A stretch of 64,000 bases of DNA. Origin: Crocinitomicaceae bacterium. Lineage in GTDB: Bacteria; Bacteroidota; Bacteroidia; Flavobacteriales_D; Crocinitomicaceae. Of the stretch, positions 30,527 to 38,500 are shown in pieces. The stretch is taken from assembly GCA_002709305.1 (NCBI GenBank), contig PAQM01000027.1, forward strand, positions 62,001 through 126,000, in the 5' to 3' direction. Numbering within the stretch: position 1 is the stretch's first letter; every line of letters starts with the position of its first letter. The notes under the pieces are model-generated. The model had not been told where the DNA came from, searched no databases, and saw only the letters and a list, made by a program, of their open reading frames with translations. The translations under genes and the position numbers were made by a program.

Positions 30527-32963
30527 ATCTAAACATTAAAACTGAACCAAAATTTTCTTTTCTCTCATCCGAAGCAGTGACTTTGAATTCTACTTTCCAA
30601 CTATAAACACCATCTTGAACATAGGCCCCATTAAAAGTACCATCCCAACCAATATTTACATCATGACTTTCAAATATTAATTGACCCCAACGATTGAAGA
30701 TCAATAATGTATAATCAAAAGGGTCATAACCAGAGGAGAATACAGGCTGAAAAGTATTATTAAAAGGGTCCCCATCTGGAGTAAATGCATTAGGGATGTA
30801 GTAAATAAGTGGCTCTTCAATCTGTATGGGCTGAACTAGAGTATCAGAACATCCAAAAGAATTATATGCTATTAGAGTGATGTCATCAATTATATCAGAA
30901 GATGAAAAAGAATAAATCGGAGAATCTTCAGAAGAAAACTCGCCACTATCTCCAAAAATCCACATATAAGAATCTGCACCTTCAGAGGTGTTTATAAAGG
31001 TAACTTCAACATTATTTAAGGAAGAAAAATCGGTTTGATTTTGAAAAAAAGAAGCGATTACAGGAAGATATTCTGTGACATTTATATTTACTATACTGTC
31101 ACACCCGGAAAGGGATGTAAAAATTTCACTATATGATCCAGGGCTATATGTATTCCCTATTTCTGAAGTATAGATTTCACCAAAACAAACGGATTCATCA
31201 ATTGACGAAGTTATTAAAGGGAGCTCTGTAATCATATAAGTTACTATACTATCACAACCATTTGAAGAAACAAATGTTTCGTTAAAAGAACCTGGGCCAT
31301 ACAAATTACCCTGAGCAGAAGTATATTGTTCTCCAAAACAAACTGTGTCTATAACATTAGCAGAGTTAGAAAACAAAGCTGTAACGTGACTTACGATAAT
31401 AGAATCACAACCATTAACAGAAAATAAATTAGATGTGTGAGATGTGTTTCCAGTAATAACTTCATTTGTGCCATCCGGATAAGTCACGGTTGAACTCTCA
31501 CAAGCAAAGATACTATCTGTAACATTATACAAAGGTTGCATAGTTACATTTGTAACTATAATAGAATCACAACCATTAACAGAAAATAAATTAGATGTGT
31601 GTGTTGTATTTCCAGTAATAACTTCATTTGTGCCATCCGGATAAGTCACGGTTGAACTCTCGCAAGCAAAGATGCTATCAGTAACATTATACAAAGATTG
31701 CATAGTTACATTCGTAACTATAATAGAATCACAACCACCTGTCGTTAGTAAATTAGATGTATGTGATGTGTTTCCAGTAACAACTTCATTTGTGCCATCT
31801 GGATATGTAACTGTTGAATTTTCACAAACAGATATGCTATCTGTAACATTAATTGTTGTGATAGTGACTAAAATAGAATCAATAGAAAAGCAAGAAGCAT
31901 CTAATGTATCCTCATAACCAACATAATATGTTCCTGGAGAAGATACTAGGTTTGATATTGGATTAATAGAAGCATTTGCATCTGCTAAGGTTGAATAAAA
32001 TTGAGCATTACCTATACCCGAAGAAACATTGATACCATTGTTCAAATCAACATTGTTTGGAGCACAATTAGTCAAATCATCCGTTATTAGTAAGGGTGGA
32101 ATACATGGGGCAACACTGCATGCAAGATTAAAGCCTGTTAACACATCAAACCCAAACCATGTTCTTGTTGCAACATCATATAAAAATGCCATACTATTAG
32201 CCCAAGAAGCTCTAAAAGCATTGTTTACTACAGTCGATGCAGGAAGCTGAGACATCCCCGCATAAACCCCAGTAACTTTATCAACAAAATATATCCGCTT
32301 TAATTGATAGTCTACTAAACCAATTTCATGTCCTAAACAATCTGTATAAAAAACAGAATTATTATTTAAATTACCAAAAGCTACAGGAAGCCCCGTAATA
32401 GGAAGAGTAGAAATTAATGTATTGGTAGCTCTATCACGCTTTTGTATAGATCCTGCATCATAATACCAAATTTCATTGTCAACACAATTATAATCTCCAA
32501 CAGATTGAGCTGTAGGCTGATTATTGCCGACAAAAATATTAGACCCTGTGTTTAACGCAAAACCTGTACCATTTAAATTAAAAGTCCATATTCCAAAAGC
32601 ATTATATCCATTAGCTTCTAACTGGTCTTCATTAAAATTCCACCATAAGCCACGAATATCAAAACCTGTATTGGTTTGAAACAAAGGATTGCCGAGCTCA
32701 TCAAAAGTTTCAAGAGGAAACCCAGAATTTCCAGCAATACCAGCATAATAGACATTAAAGTTTGGATTAAATGCAACACCAGAAGCGTTTGTGCCACCAG
32801 ACTGAACAAAACCTAATGAAACAGTTGGTATTGCGTTGGGTATCACGGCACACTGAGCAAGAATATTTAATGATTGTGAGGTAAATAAAAAAACAGTAAG
32901 TATAAAAAATAAACTACTAGTTAAATTTATATTTTTTTTTACCCCTAACATAATCTTAATCAA
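30525..32963 (-). CDS. large secreted repeat protein with CHU_C (T9SS type B) C-terminal domain
   Basis: An 812-residue surface protein. After the signal peptide (ending ILAQ) the first 300 residues resemble a beta-propeller-like region (VAFNPNFNVYYAGIAG, TGLPVAFGNLNNNSV). Three 54-residue repeats follow (VTDSIFACESSTVTYPDGT... NGCDSIIVTNVT), then two divergent relatives (CFGEQYTSAQGNLYGPGSF...GCDSIV), a PKD-like segment (FINTSEGADSYMWIFGD), and the gliding-type C-terminal domain (IPNAFTPDGDPFNNTF, LLIFNRWGQLIFES, VQDGVYSWKVEFK). Such proteins are T9SS substrates, often adhesins. Two Cys per repeat suggest disulfides. Confidence 0.9.
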   Translation of the reverse strand: MIKIMLGVKKNINLTSSLFFILTVFLFTSQSLNILAQCAVIPNAIPTVSLGFVQSGGTNASGVAFNPNFNVYYAGIAGNSGFPLETFDELGNPLFQTNTGFDIRGLWWNFNEDQLEANGYNAFGIWTFNLNGTGFALNTGSNIFVGNNQPTAQSVGDYNCVDNEIWYYDAGSIQKRDRATNTLISTLPITGLPVAFGNLNNNSVFYTDCLGHEIGLVDYQLKRIYFVDKVTGVYAGMSQLPASTVVNNAFRASWANSMAFLYDVATRTWFGFDVLTGFNLACSVAPCIPPLLITDDLTNCAPNNVDLNNGINVSSGIGNAQFYSTLADANASINPISNLVSSPGTYYVGYEDTLDASCFSIDSILVTITTINVTDSISVCENSTVTYPDGTNEVVTGNTSHTSNLLTTGGCDSIIVTNVTMQSLYNVTDSIFACESSTVTYPDGTNEVITGNTTHTSNLFSVNGCDSIIVTNVTMQPLYNVTDSIFACESSTVTYPDGTNEVITGNTSHTSNLFSVNGCDSIIVSHVTALFSNSANVIDTVCFGEQYTSAQGNLYGPGSFNETFVSSNGCDSIVTYMITELPLITSSIDESVCFGEIYTSEIGNTYSPGSYSEIFTSLSGCDSIVNINVTEYLPVIASFFQNQTDFSSLNNVEVTFINTSEGADSYMWIFGDSGEFSSEDSPIYSFSSSDIIDDITLIAYNSFGCSDTLVQPIQIEEPLIYYIPNAFTPDGDPFNNTFQPVFSSGYDPFDYTLLIFNRWGQLIFESHDVNIGWDGTFNGAYVQDGVYSWKVEFKVTASDERKENFGSVLMFR
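31365..31850 (-). repeat. three tandem 162-bp repeats in the CHU_C protein gene
   Basis: Three consecutive copies of a 162-bp (54-codon) unit lie at 31850-31689, 31688-31527 and 31526-31365. The second and third are nearly identical at the nucleotide level over most of their length, while the first is more diverged, pointing to a recent duplication. Each unit contains TYPDGTNEV and GCDSIIV. Confidence 0.93.
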
Positions 32964-33141
32964 ATTTAGGCATTTTATCTTGTATCAACTAAATACTTTT
33001 AATAATTGAGAACTTAACAAAGTTGAATAAACTTACTTTCATTTATAGATATCTTGAATTAAAGTAAATCGATAGAAAATTCTAATAACTATAAATCATC
33101 AAAATAAAAATTAAATGATTTAACTTTAGATTATAAAAGTG

Positions 33142-33873
33142 ATGAAACTAAAACGATTAAATAAAGCTATTTCGGAAACAGGATTTTGTTCGCGAAGAGA
33201 TGCTGATAGACTAATAGAAAAAGGTAAAGTTAGAGTAAATGGAGAGATTGCAACACTAGGTGAAAGGGTGAGGCCTGAAGATAGCATTAAAATAAATAAT
33301 AAATTAATAACTAAAAAAAGTAATAAAATTTATCTCGCTTTTAATAAACCAAAAGGTATAACATGTACAACAGACACTCTAATTAAAAGTAATATTGTCT
33401 CTTACATTAACTATCCTGATAGAATCTTCCCAATTGGACGCCTAGACAAGCCGAGCGAAGGATTGATTTTTTTGACAAACGATGGTGACATAGTAAATAA
33501 GATTCTTCGAGCTAAAAATAACCACGAGAAAGAATACATTGTCAATGTAGATAAAATGATAAACTCTTCATTTATTAAAAAAATGGAAGATGGTGTTGAA
33601 ATATTAAACACAAAAACACTTCCATGCAGAATCAAAAAAATTGACAATAATACGTTCAAAATCATCCTAACTCAGGGTCTAAACCGTCAAATCAGAAGGA
33701 TGTGCCATGCTTTAGGATACGAAGTTTTAAAATTAAAACGTATTCGCATTATGAATATAAAATTAGGGGATTTAAAACTAGGGGAATATCGCCATTTTAC
33801 AAATGGAGAATTAGAACGCATCTTAATGTTAATCAAAAATTCTTGTAAAACTGAAGAGGCTTCAAATATATAG
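33142..33873 (+). CDS. rluF: 23S rRNA pseudouridine synthase, RluF-like
   Basis: An RsuA-family enzyme that converts a 23S rRNA uridine to pseudouridine. The N-terminal S4 RNA-binding domain is clear (LNKAISETGFCSRRDADRLIEKGKVRVNG), and the catalytic Asp102 lies in IGRLDKPSEGLIFLTNDGD. The C-terminal RLTLVQGLNRQIRRMC-like motif (LTQGLNRQIRRMCHALGYEV) and RIMNIKLGDLKLGEYRHF favour RluF over RluB. The track start at 33139 is GTG; the adjacent ATG at 33142 is preferred. It heads a plus-strand run of eight genes, with 73 bp to the molybdoenzyme gene. Confidence 0.9.
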   Translation: MKLKRLNKAISETGFCSRRDADRLIEKGKVRVNGEIATLGERVRPEDSIKINNKLITKKSNKIYLAFNKPKGITCTTDTLIKSNIVSYINYPDRIFPIGRLDKPSEGLIFLTNDGDIVNKILRAKNNHEKEYIVNVDKMINSSFIKKMEDGVEILNTKTLPCRIKKIDNNTFKIILTQGLNRQIRRMCHALGYEVLKLKRIRIMNIKLGDLKLGEYRHFTNGELERILMLIKNSCKTEEASNI

Positions 33874-33946
33874 TCTATAAAACCCTCCTACTTATTTAGA
33901 TAATAACATGAAGCAAATAAATTCTTTATCTTTATTTCTTTTTGTT

Positions 33947-36196
33947 ATGAAAAAAAATAGTAAAATAAGAATAACTAATAGGCCTAGTTATGCCGCTGGT
34001 GGTAAAGCTGTAATCATTGCTTTAAAAAATATTTTTACTCGTATGCCTATTGGTAAAAGTCTTAAAGTACTTAATAAGCTTAACAAAAAAAATGGGATTG
34101 ATTGTCCAGGATGTGCTTGGCCTGACCCCGATAAAAGATCGAAACTTGGTGAGTATTGTGAAAATGGTGTTAAAGCTATTGCTGAAGAAGCAATGGAAGC
34201 TAGAGCTAACCCAGAGTTCTTTGCTAAACACTCTGTTTCAGAGCTTGAGAGAAAAAGTGATTATTGGTTAGGTCAACAAGGAAGGCTTACTCATCCAATG
34301 ATTATTCGAGAAGGGCAATCTCATTATCAAAAAATATCATGGGATGAAGCTAATAAAGTTATCGCTGAAAACTTAAATAGTTTAAAAGACCCAAATGAAG
34401 CTGCTTTTTATACTTCGGGTAGGACAAGTAACGAAGCGGCATTTCTATATCAATTGTTTGTTCGTATGTATGGAACAAATAACCTCCCCGATTGTTCAAA
34501 TATGTGTCATGAATCAAGCGGTGTTGCTCTTTCCAAAACAGTAGGTATTGGAAAAGGTTCTGTAACACTAGATGATTTTTACAAATCTGATTTAATCCTT
34601 ATTTTTGGTCAAAACCCCGCTACAAATCACCCAAGGATGCTTTCTTGTTTAGAGAAAGCAAAAGCAAATGGTGCAAAGGTTGTCTCAATTAACCCATTAA
34701 AAGAGGTTGGTTTAGTTAGATTTAAAAATCCACAAAAAATAAATGGAGTCATGGGGAATGGTTCGATTATTTCAGACTTATATCTTCAAGTTAGAATTAA
34801 TGAAGATGTTGCTCTTCTCAAAGCAGTGATGATTAAATTATTTGAAAAAGCTAAAACTAATCCAGCTATTTTAGACAAATTTTTCATAGAAAATAAAACT
34901 GCAGGATTTAAAGAATTTAAGGAAGAATTAAACAATCATGATTTAGGCGCCTTAATTAATCGAACTGGTATTAAGGAAAAAGAAATTGATAGCCTTGTTA
35001 ATTTAATTGCAGAGAGAAAAAATATTATAACCTGTTGGGGTATGGGTCTTACACAACATGTGAATGGAGTTGATAATATTCAAGAATTAGTAAACCTATT
35101 ATTGATTAAAGGAAGTATTGGAAGACCTGGTGCAGGGACTTGCCCTGTTAGAGGGCACAGTAATGTTCAAGGTGATAGAACAATGGGTATTGCGGAGCGG
35201 CCATCCAAAGAATTGCTAAATAAGATTAGTGAGAATTTTGGTTTTACACCTCCACAGGAAGAAGGCTATAGTGTTACAGGTGCTATAAAAGCTATGTATG
35301 AAGAAAAAGTGAAAGTTTTTATCGGTATGGGAGGAAACTTCTTATCTGCCTCTCCAGATACAAACTACACATCAGTAGCACTAAAAAATTGTAATTTAAC
35401 TACTCATATCTCTACGAAATTAAATCGATCTCATTTAACTCATGGAAAAACAGGTTTAATCCTACCATCTATGGGAAGAACAGACAAATACTTTAAAAAT
35501 GGGAAATCGCAATTCTTGTCTGTTGAAAACTCTATGGGAGTTGTACATACAACACAAGGAATATTAAAACCACCCTCCGAGTTTGTAGAAAGTGAACCTG
35601 TTATAATAGCGAACATAGCAAAAGAAACGATAAAACAAGATAAAGTAGATTGGGACTTCTTAGTGGAAGACTATAAAAATATAAGAGATCTTATTGAAAA
35701 AACAATCTCGGGTTTTGAAGATTATAACGATCGATTAAAAAACCCACAAGGATTTGAATTACCAAATGGACCAAGAAAAGGAGATTTCACAACACCGAAT
35801 AAAAAAGCAAATTTTACAATTAATAAACTTTCCGAAAATATCTGCAAAGAAGAAGAATATATAATGATGACAACACGAAGTCACGATCAATTCAACACAA
35901 CAATTTATGGACTTGATGATAGGTATAGAGGAGTCTATAATGATAGAATGGTTGTATTTATGAATGAATATGACATTAAAAAGGAAGGACTTAAACAGGG
36001 AGATCAAATAACTCTTTACAATAATTATGATAACACAGAGCGTTTAGTAGAAGGATTCTCTGTCATATCATATAATATCCCCAAGGGATGTCTCGCCACA
36101 TATTTTCCTGAAGCAAACCCATTAGTTCCGTTAAGTCTTCAGGCAAGATTAAGTCATACACCATCATCTAAATCAGTAAAAGTGAAAATAAAATGA
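33947..36196 (+). CDS. FdhF/YdeP-family molybdopterin oxidoreductase
   Basis: A molybdenum-cofactor enzyme of the formate-dehydrogenase-alpha-like YdeP branch; the reaction of this branch is not settled. The family hallmark DCPGCAWPDPDKRS (Cys53, Cys56) is present, in place of a normal four-cysteine 4Fe-4S site, followed by FYTSGRTSNEAAFLYQLF, PDCSNMCHESSGVAL, LIFGQNPATNHPRML, RPGAGTCPVRGHSNVQGDRTMGI and the MoCo-binding C-terminal domain (TTRSHDQFNTTIYG, RGVYNDRMVVFMN). The ATG at 33908 adds 13 residues; 33947 (MKKNSKIRI) looks more natural, but both are possible. Its stop overlaps the next gene by 4 bp (ATGA). Confidence 0.9.
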   Translation: MKKNSKIRITNRPSYAAGGKAVIIALKNIFTRMPIGKSLKVLNKLNKKNGIDCPGCAWPDPDKRSKLGEYCENGVKAIAEEAMEARANPEFFAKHSVSELERKSDYWLGQQGRLTHPMIIREGQSHYQKISWDEANKVIAENLNSLKDPNEAAFYTSGRTSNEAAFLYQLFVRMYGTNNLPDCSNMCHESSGVALSKTVGIGKGSVTLDDFYKSDLILIFGQNPATNHPRMLSCLEKAKANGAKVVSINPLKEVGLVRFKNPQKINGVMGNGSIISDLYLQVRINEDVALLKAVMIKLFEKAKTNPAILDKFFIENKTAGFKEFKEELNNHDLGALINRTGIKEKEIDSLVNLIAERKNIITCWGMGLTQHVNGVDNIQELVNLLLIKGSIGRPGAGTCPVRGHSNVQGDRTMGIAERPSKELLNKISENFGFTPPQEEGYSVTGAIKAMYEEKVKVFIGMGGNFLSASPDTNYTSVALKNCNLTTHISTKLNRSHLTHGKTGLILPSMGRTDKYFKNGKSQFLSVENSMGVVHTTQGILKPPSEFVESEPVIIANIAKETIKQDKVDWDFLVEDYKNIRDLIEKTISGFEDYNDRLKNPQGFELPNGPRKGDFTTPNKKANFTINKLSENICKEEEYIMMTTRSHDQFNTTIYGLDDRYRGVYNDRMVVFMNEYDIKKEGLKQGDQITLYNNYDNTERLVEGFSVISYNIPKGCLATYFPEANPLVPLSLQARLSHTPSSKSVKVKIK

Positions 36197-36582
36197 GAAT
36201 ATTCTTGGGTACATTTCTTGGTTTAATTGCTGCATTCTTTTCAATTGCTTTATTGGAGCCACTTGGACATTTATTATTCCCTGTTCCATTTAAAATAGAT
36301 TTTAATAATATAGATGAACTTGAATCGAAGTTACACCTTATACCATTTGGAACACATATATTTGTAGCTATAGTTCATGGTATCGGTTTAGCAATAGGTC
36401 TTGGTGTATCTAGATTAATTGAGAAAAACACTATATATCCAATTTTAATAATTGGAGGGTTCGTCGTTTTTGCAACAATAATAAACGTATTTATAATCCC
36501 CCATCCGTTATGGTTTAGTATCTTAGACTTATTGATTGTTTCTTCAATTTTAATCATTACAATTATATTTTTAAAAAAATAA
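36193..36582 (+). CDS. small integral membrane protein coupled to the YdeP-like enzyme
   Basis: A 129-residue protein with four hydrophobic segments (IFLGTFLGLIAAFFSIALLEPLGH; FGTHIFVAIVHGIGLAIGLGV; YPILIIGGFVVFATIINVFII; ILDLLIVSSILIITIIFL). I recognise no named family. Its ATG overlaps the stop of the molybdoenzyme gene (ATGA), which suggests translational coupling and a possible membrane-anchor or electron-transfer role; that is inference only. No haem or iron-sulfur ligands are evident, although several His residues lie at the membrane edges. Confidence 0.75.
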   Translation: MRIFLGTFLGLIAAFFSIALLEPLGHLLFPVPFKIDFNNIDELESKLHLIPFGTHIFVAIVHGIGLAIGLGVSRLIEKNTIYPILIIGGFVVFATIINVFIIPHPLWFSILDLLIVSSILIITIIFLKK

Positions 36583-36588
36583 ACTAAA

Positions 36589-37176
36589 ATGTTTACAGGA
36601 ATAGTAGAAAAAATAGGCGTAGTTAAGAACATAAATTATGAAAAAGAAAATGTCCATTTCACTATAGCCTCATCATTTACTAATGAACTTAAAATTGACC
36701 AAAGTATATCACATGATGGTTGCTGCTTAACAGTTATTGACATTGAAAATGATGAATATACCGTAACTGCAATTAAAGAAACAATAAATAAAACTAACTT
36801 AAGTGATTGGAAGGTTGGAACAAAAGTCAACTTAGAACGATGCACTAAAATGAATGGGAGATTAGATGGTCATATTGTCCAAGGACATGTTGACACAACT
36901 GGAACATGTTTGAATATTGAGGATGAAAATGGAAGTTGGAAATATACATTCAAATATAACTCAAAAGATGTAACGGTTGAAAAGGGGTCCATTACAATAA
37001 ACGGAATAAGCCTAACTGTCTTAGACTCTAAAGAAAACTCTTTTTCTGTATGTATTATACCTTATACATATGAAAACACTAATCTACATGAAATAAAAGC
37101 TGGAGATTTAGTAAATTTAGAATTCGATATTATTGGAAAATATATCGCTAAATTAATCGATAAAAGAAACAACTAA
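36589..37176 (+). CDS. ribE: riboflavin synthase alpha chain
   Basis: It dismutates two molecules of 6,7-dimethyl-8-ribityllumazine into riboflavin and pyrimidine product. The 195-residue length and two tandem lumazine-binding halves are clear: MFTGIVEKIGVVKN with DGCCLTVIDI and the NLERCTKMNGRLDGHIVQGHVDTTG junction, then SITINGISLTVLD in the second half. The catalytic region near MFTGI is intact. It starts 6 bp after the small membrane protein gene, so no FMN riboswitch sits directly in front, and none was seen upstream of the run. No other rib genes are in the window. Confidence 0.96.
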   Translation: MFTGIVEKIGVVKNINYEKENVHFTIASSFTNELKIDQSISHDGCCLTVIDIENDEYTVTAIKETINKTNLSDWKVGTKVNLERCTKMNGRLDGHIVQGHVDTTGTCLNIEDENGSWKYTFKYNSKDVTVEKGSITINGISLTVLDSKENSFSVCIIPYTYENTNLHEIKAGDLVNLEFDIIGKYIAKLIDKRNN

Positions 37177-37182
37177 GAGACA

Positions 37183-37719
37183 ATGCCATTTTTATTTTTA
37201 GCCCTTTCCTTTTCACTCAGCGTAAATAATAAATTGATTTTTGATTTCAACAAAAATTGTGCTTTAAACAAATGGATTGTAGTTAACGATGATGTAATGG
37301 GCGGTAAATCAAATGGAAAATTAATTCTTAATAAGGCCGGTAATGCTGTGTTTAAAGGAGAGGTTTCTCTTGAGAATAATGGTGGCTTCTCTTCCATAAG
37401 ATATAAGATGAAGAAAACTACGACTCCAAAGAAATCATACATTTCAATGAAGATTCGGGGAGATGGAAAACGATATCAACTCAGAATAAAAGAAAAATCT
37501 AACGATTATTACAGTTACGTTAAGTACTTTCAAACATCTAATGTTTGGGAAGAAATCAAAATTCCAATTAATTCTATGTATCCTTCATTCAGAGGCAGAA
37601 AAATAGATAAAGAAAACTTTAACAAAACATCTATTGAAGAGATTGGATTTTTAATAGGTAATAAAAAACAAGAGAAATTCAATCTAGAAATAGACAAAAT
37701 AGAACTTTCCACTAAATAA
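37183..37719 (+). CDS. CIA30-family protein
   Basis: The 178-residue product matches the complex I intermediate-associated protein 30 (CIA30) domain: FDFNKNCALNKWIVVNDDVMGGKSNG, GGFSSIRYKMKK, and a beta-rich carbohydrate-binding-like fold ending IGFLIGNKKQEKFNLEIDKIEL. In bacteria CIA30 proteins are of unknown role and are not tied to complex I. The first residues (MPFLFLALSFSLSV) are hydrophobic and may act as a signal. It begins 6 bp after ribE, indicating cotranscription. Confidence 0.85.
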   Translation: MPFLFLALSFSLSVNNKLIFDFNKNCALNKWIVVNDDVMGGKSNGKLILNKAGNAVFKGEVSLENNGGFSSIRYKMKKTTTPKKSYISMKIRGDGKRYQLRIKEKSNDYYSYVKYFQTSNVWEEIKIPINSMYPSFRGRKIDKENFNKTSIEEIGFLIGNKKQEKFNLEIDKIELSTK

Positions 37720-37727
37720 ACATAAAT

Positions 37728-38495
37728 ATGGACAAAACGAAACAAAACAAATTTGCAAAACTATCTCAAATATTAGGAATCATTTCTATACCAACTTCCT
37801 TTATTTATGGTTTAGGCTTTTTTATTGGTATAGCTGCTATTATTCTGTCAATTGTTGCTAACAATAAAATTAAATCTGATCCTAGTCTTTCTAACTCAAG
37901 AGGAAAGTGTATTACTGGTATTATAACTGGATGTATTGGCCTTTTAATTGGTCTTTTTGCTATCGCTATTAATACAGGCGAAAACTCACATAAAGAGTAT
38001 TTAAAAAATAATGAATACTATCAAAAACTTTTAGAAGAACAATCTAAAAAACTTAGTAAAGAGGAAAGAGATAGTATAGCATTAGTAAAAGACAGTTTGT
38101 CATTAGTAAAAAAAATAAAGGATAGTTTAGAAATTGTAAATAAAACAAAAACAGCTTTTGAATTATGTTCAACCTATAATAACAATAAAATTCGAGCTGA
38201 TAGAACTTTTAAAAATAAATGGATATATGTTAAAGGTAATCTTTCCAAGATAGATGGTGGTGATGATGGAGTAACACTTTGGATTGATTCTAACAAAGAT
38301 GAATTCCTTTCCTGTAATGTTTATTGCCGTTTAAGAACTTTTGAGAATTCTGGAATTAAAGAACATCGAAAAAGAGCTCAGCTAAATGAAGTAGCAGAAC
38401 TTAATGTAGGAGATGAAATAACTATATACGGAAAGTGTGACGGTATAGACCCTCTATTCAGTGAGCCGGTATTAATCGATTGTCATATCAAATAA
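37728..38495 (+). CDS. DUF4190-type membrane protein with OB-like C-terminal region
   Basis: A 255-residue protein. The N-terminal 85 residues hold two membrane spans around a short polar loop (LGIISIPTSFIYGLGFFIGIAAIILSIV and ITGIITGCIGLLIGLFAIAI), the DUF4190 arrangement. A charged coiled-coil-prone stretch (KLLEEQSKKLSKEERDSIALVKDSLSLVKKIKDSLEI) leads to a C-terminal region (KNKWIYVKGNLSKIDGG... LNVGDEITIYGKCDG) that looks like an OB-fold domain. Function unknown. It is 8 bp after the CIA30 gene and 5 bp before the TonB receptor. Confidence 0.75.
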   Translation: MDKTKQNKFAKLSQILGIISIPTSFIYGLGFFIGIAAIILSIVANNKIKSDPSLSNSRGKCITGIITGCIGLLIGLFAIAINTGENSHKEYLKNNEYYQKLLEEQSKKLSKEERDSIALVKDSLSLVKKIKDSLEIVNKTKTAFELCSTYNNNKIRADRTFKNKWIYVKGNLSKIDGGDDGVTLWIDSNKDEFLSCNVYCRLRTFENSGIKEHRKRAQLNEVAELNVGDEITIYGKCDGIDPLFSEPVLIDCHIK

Positions 38496-38500
38496 GAAAA

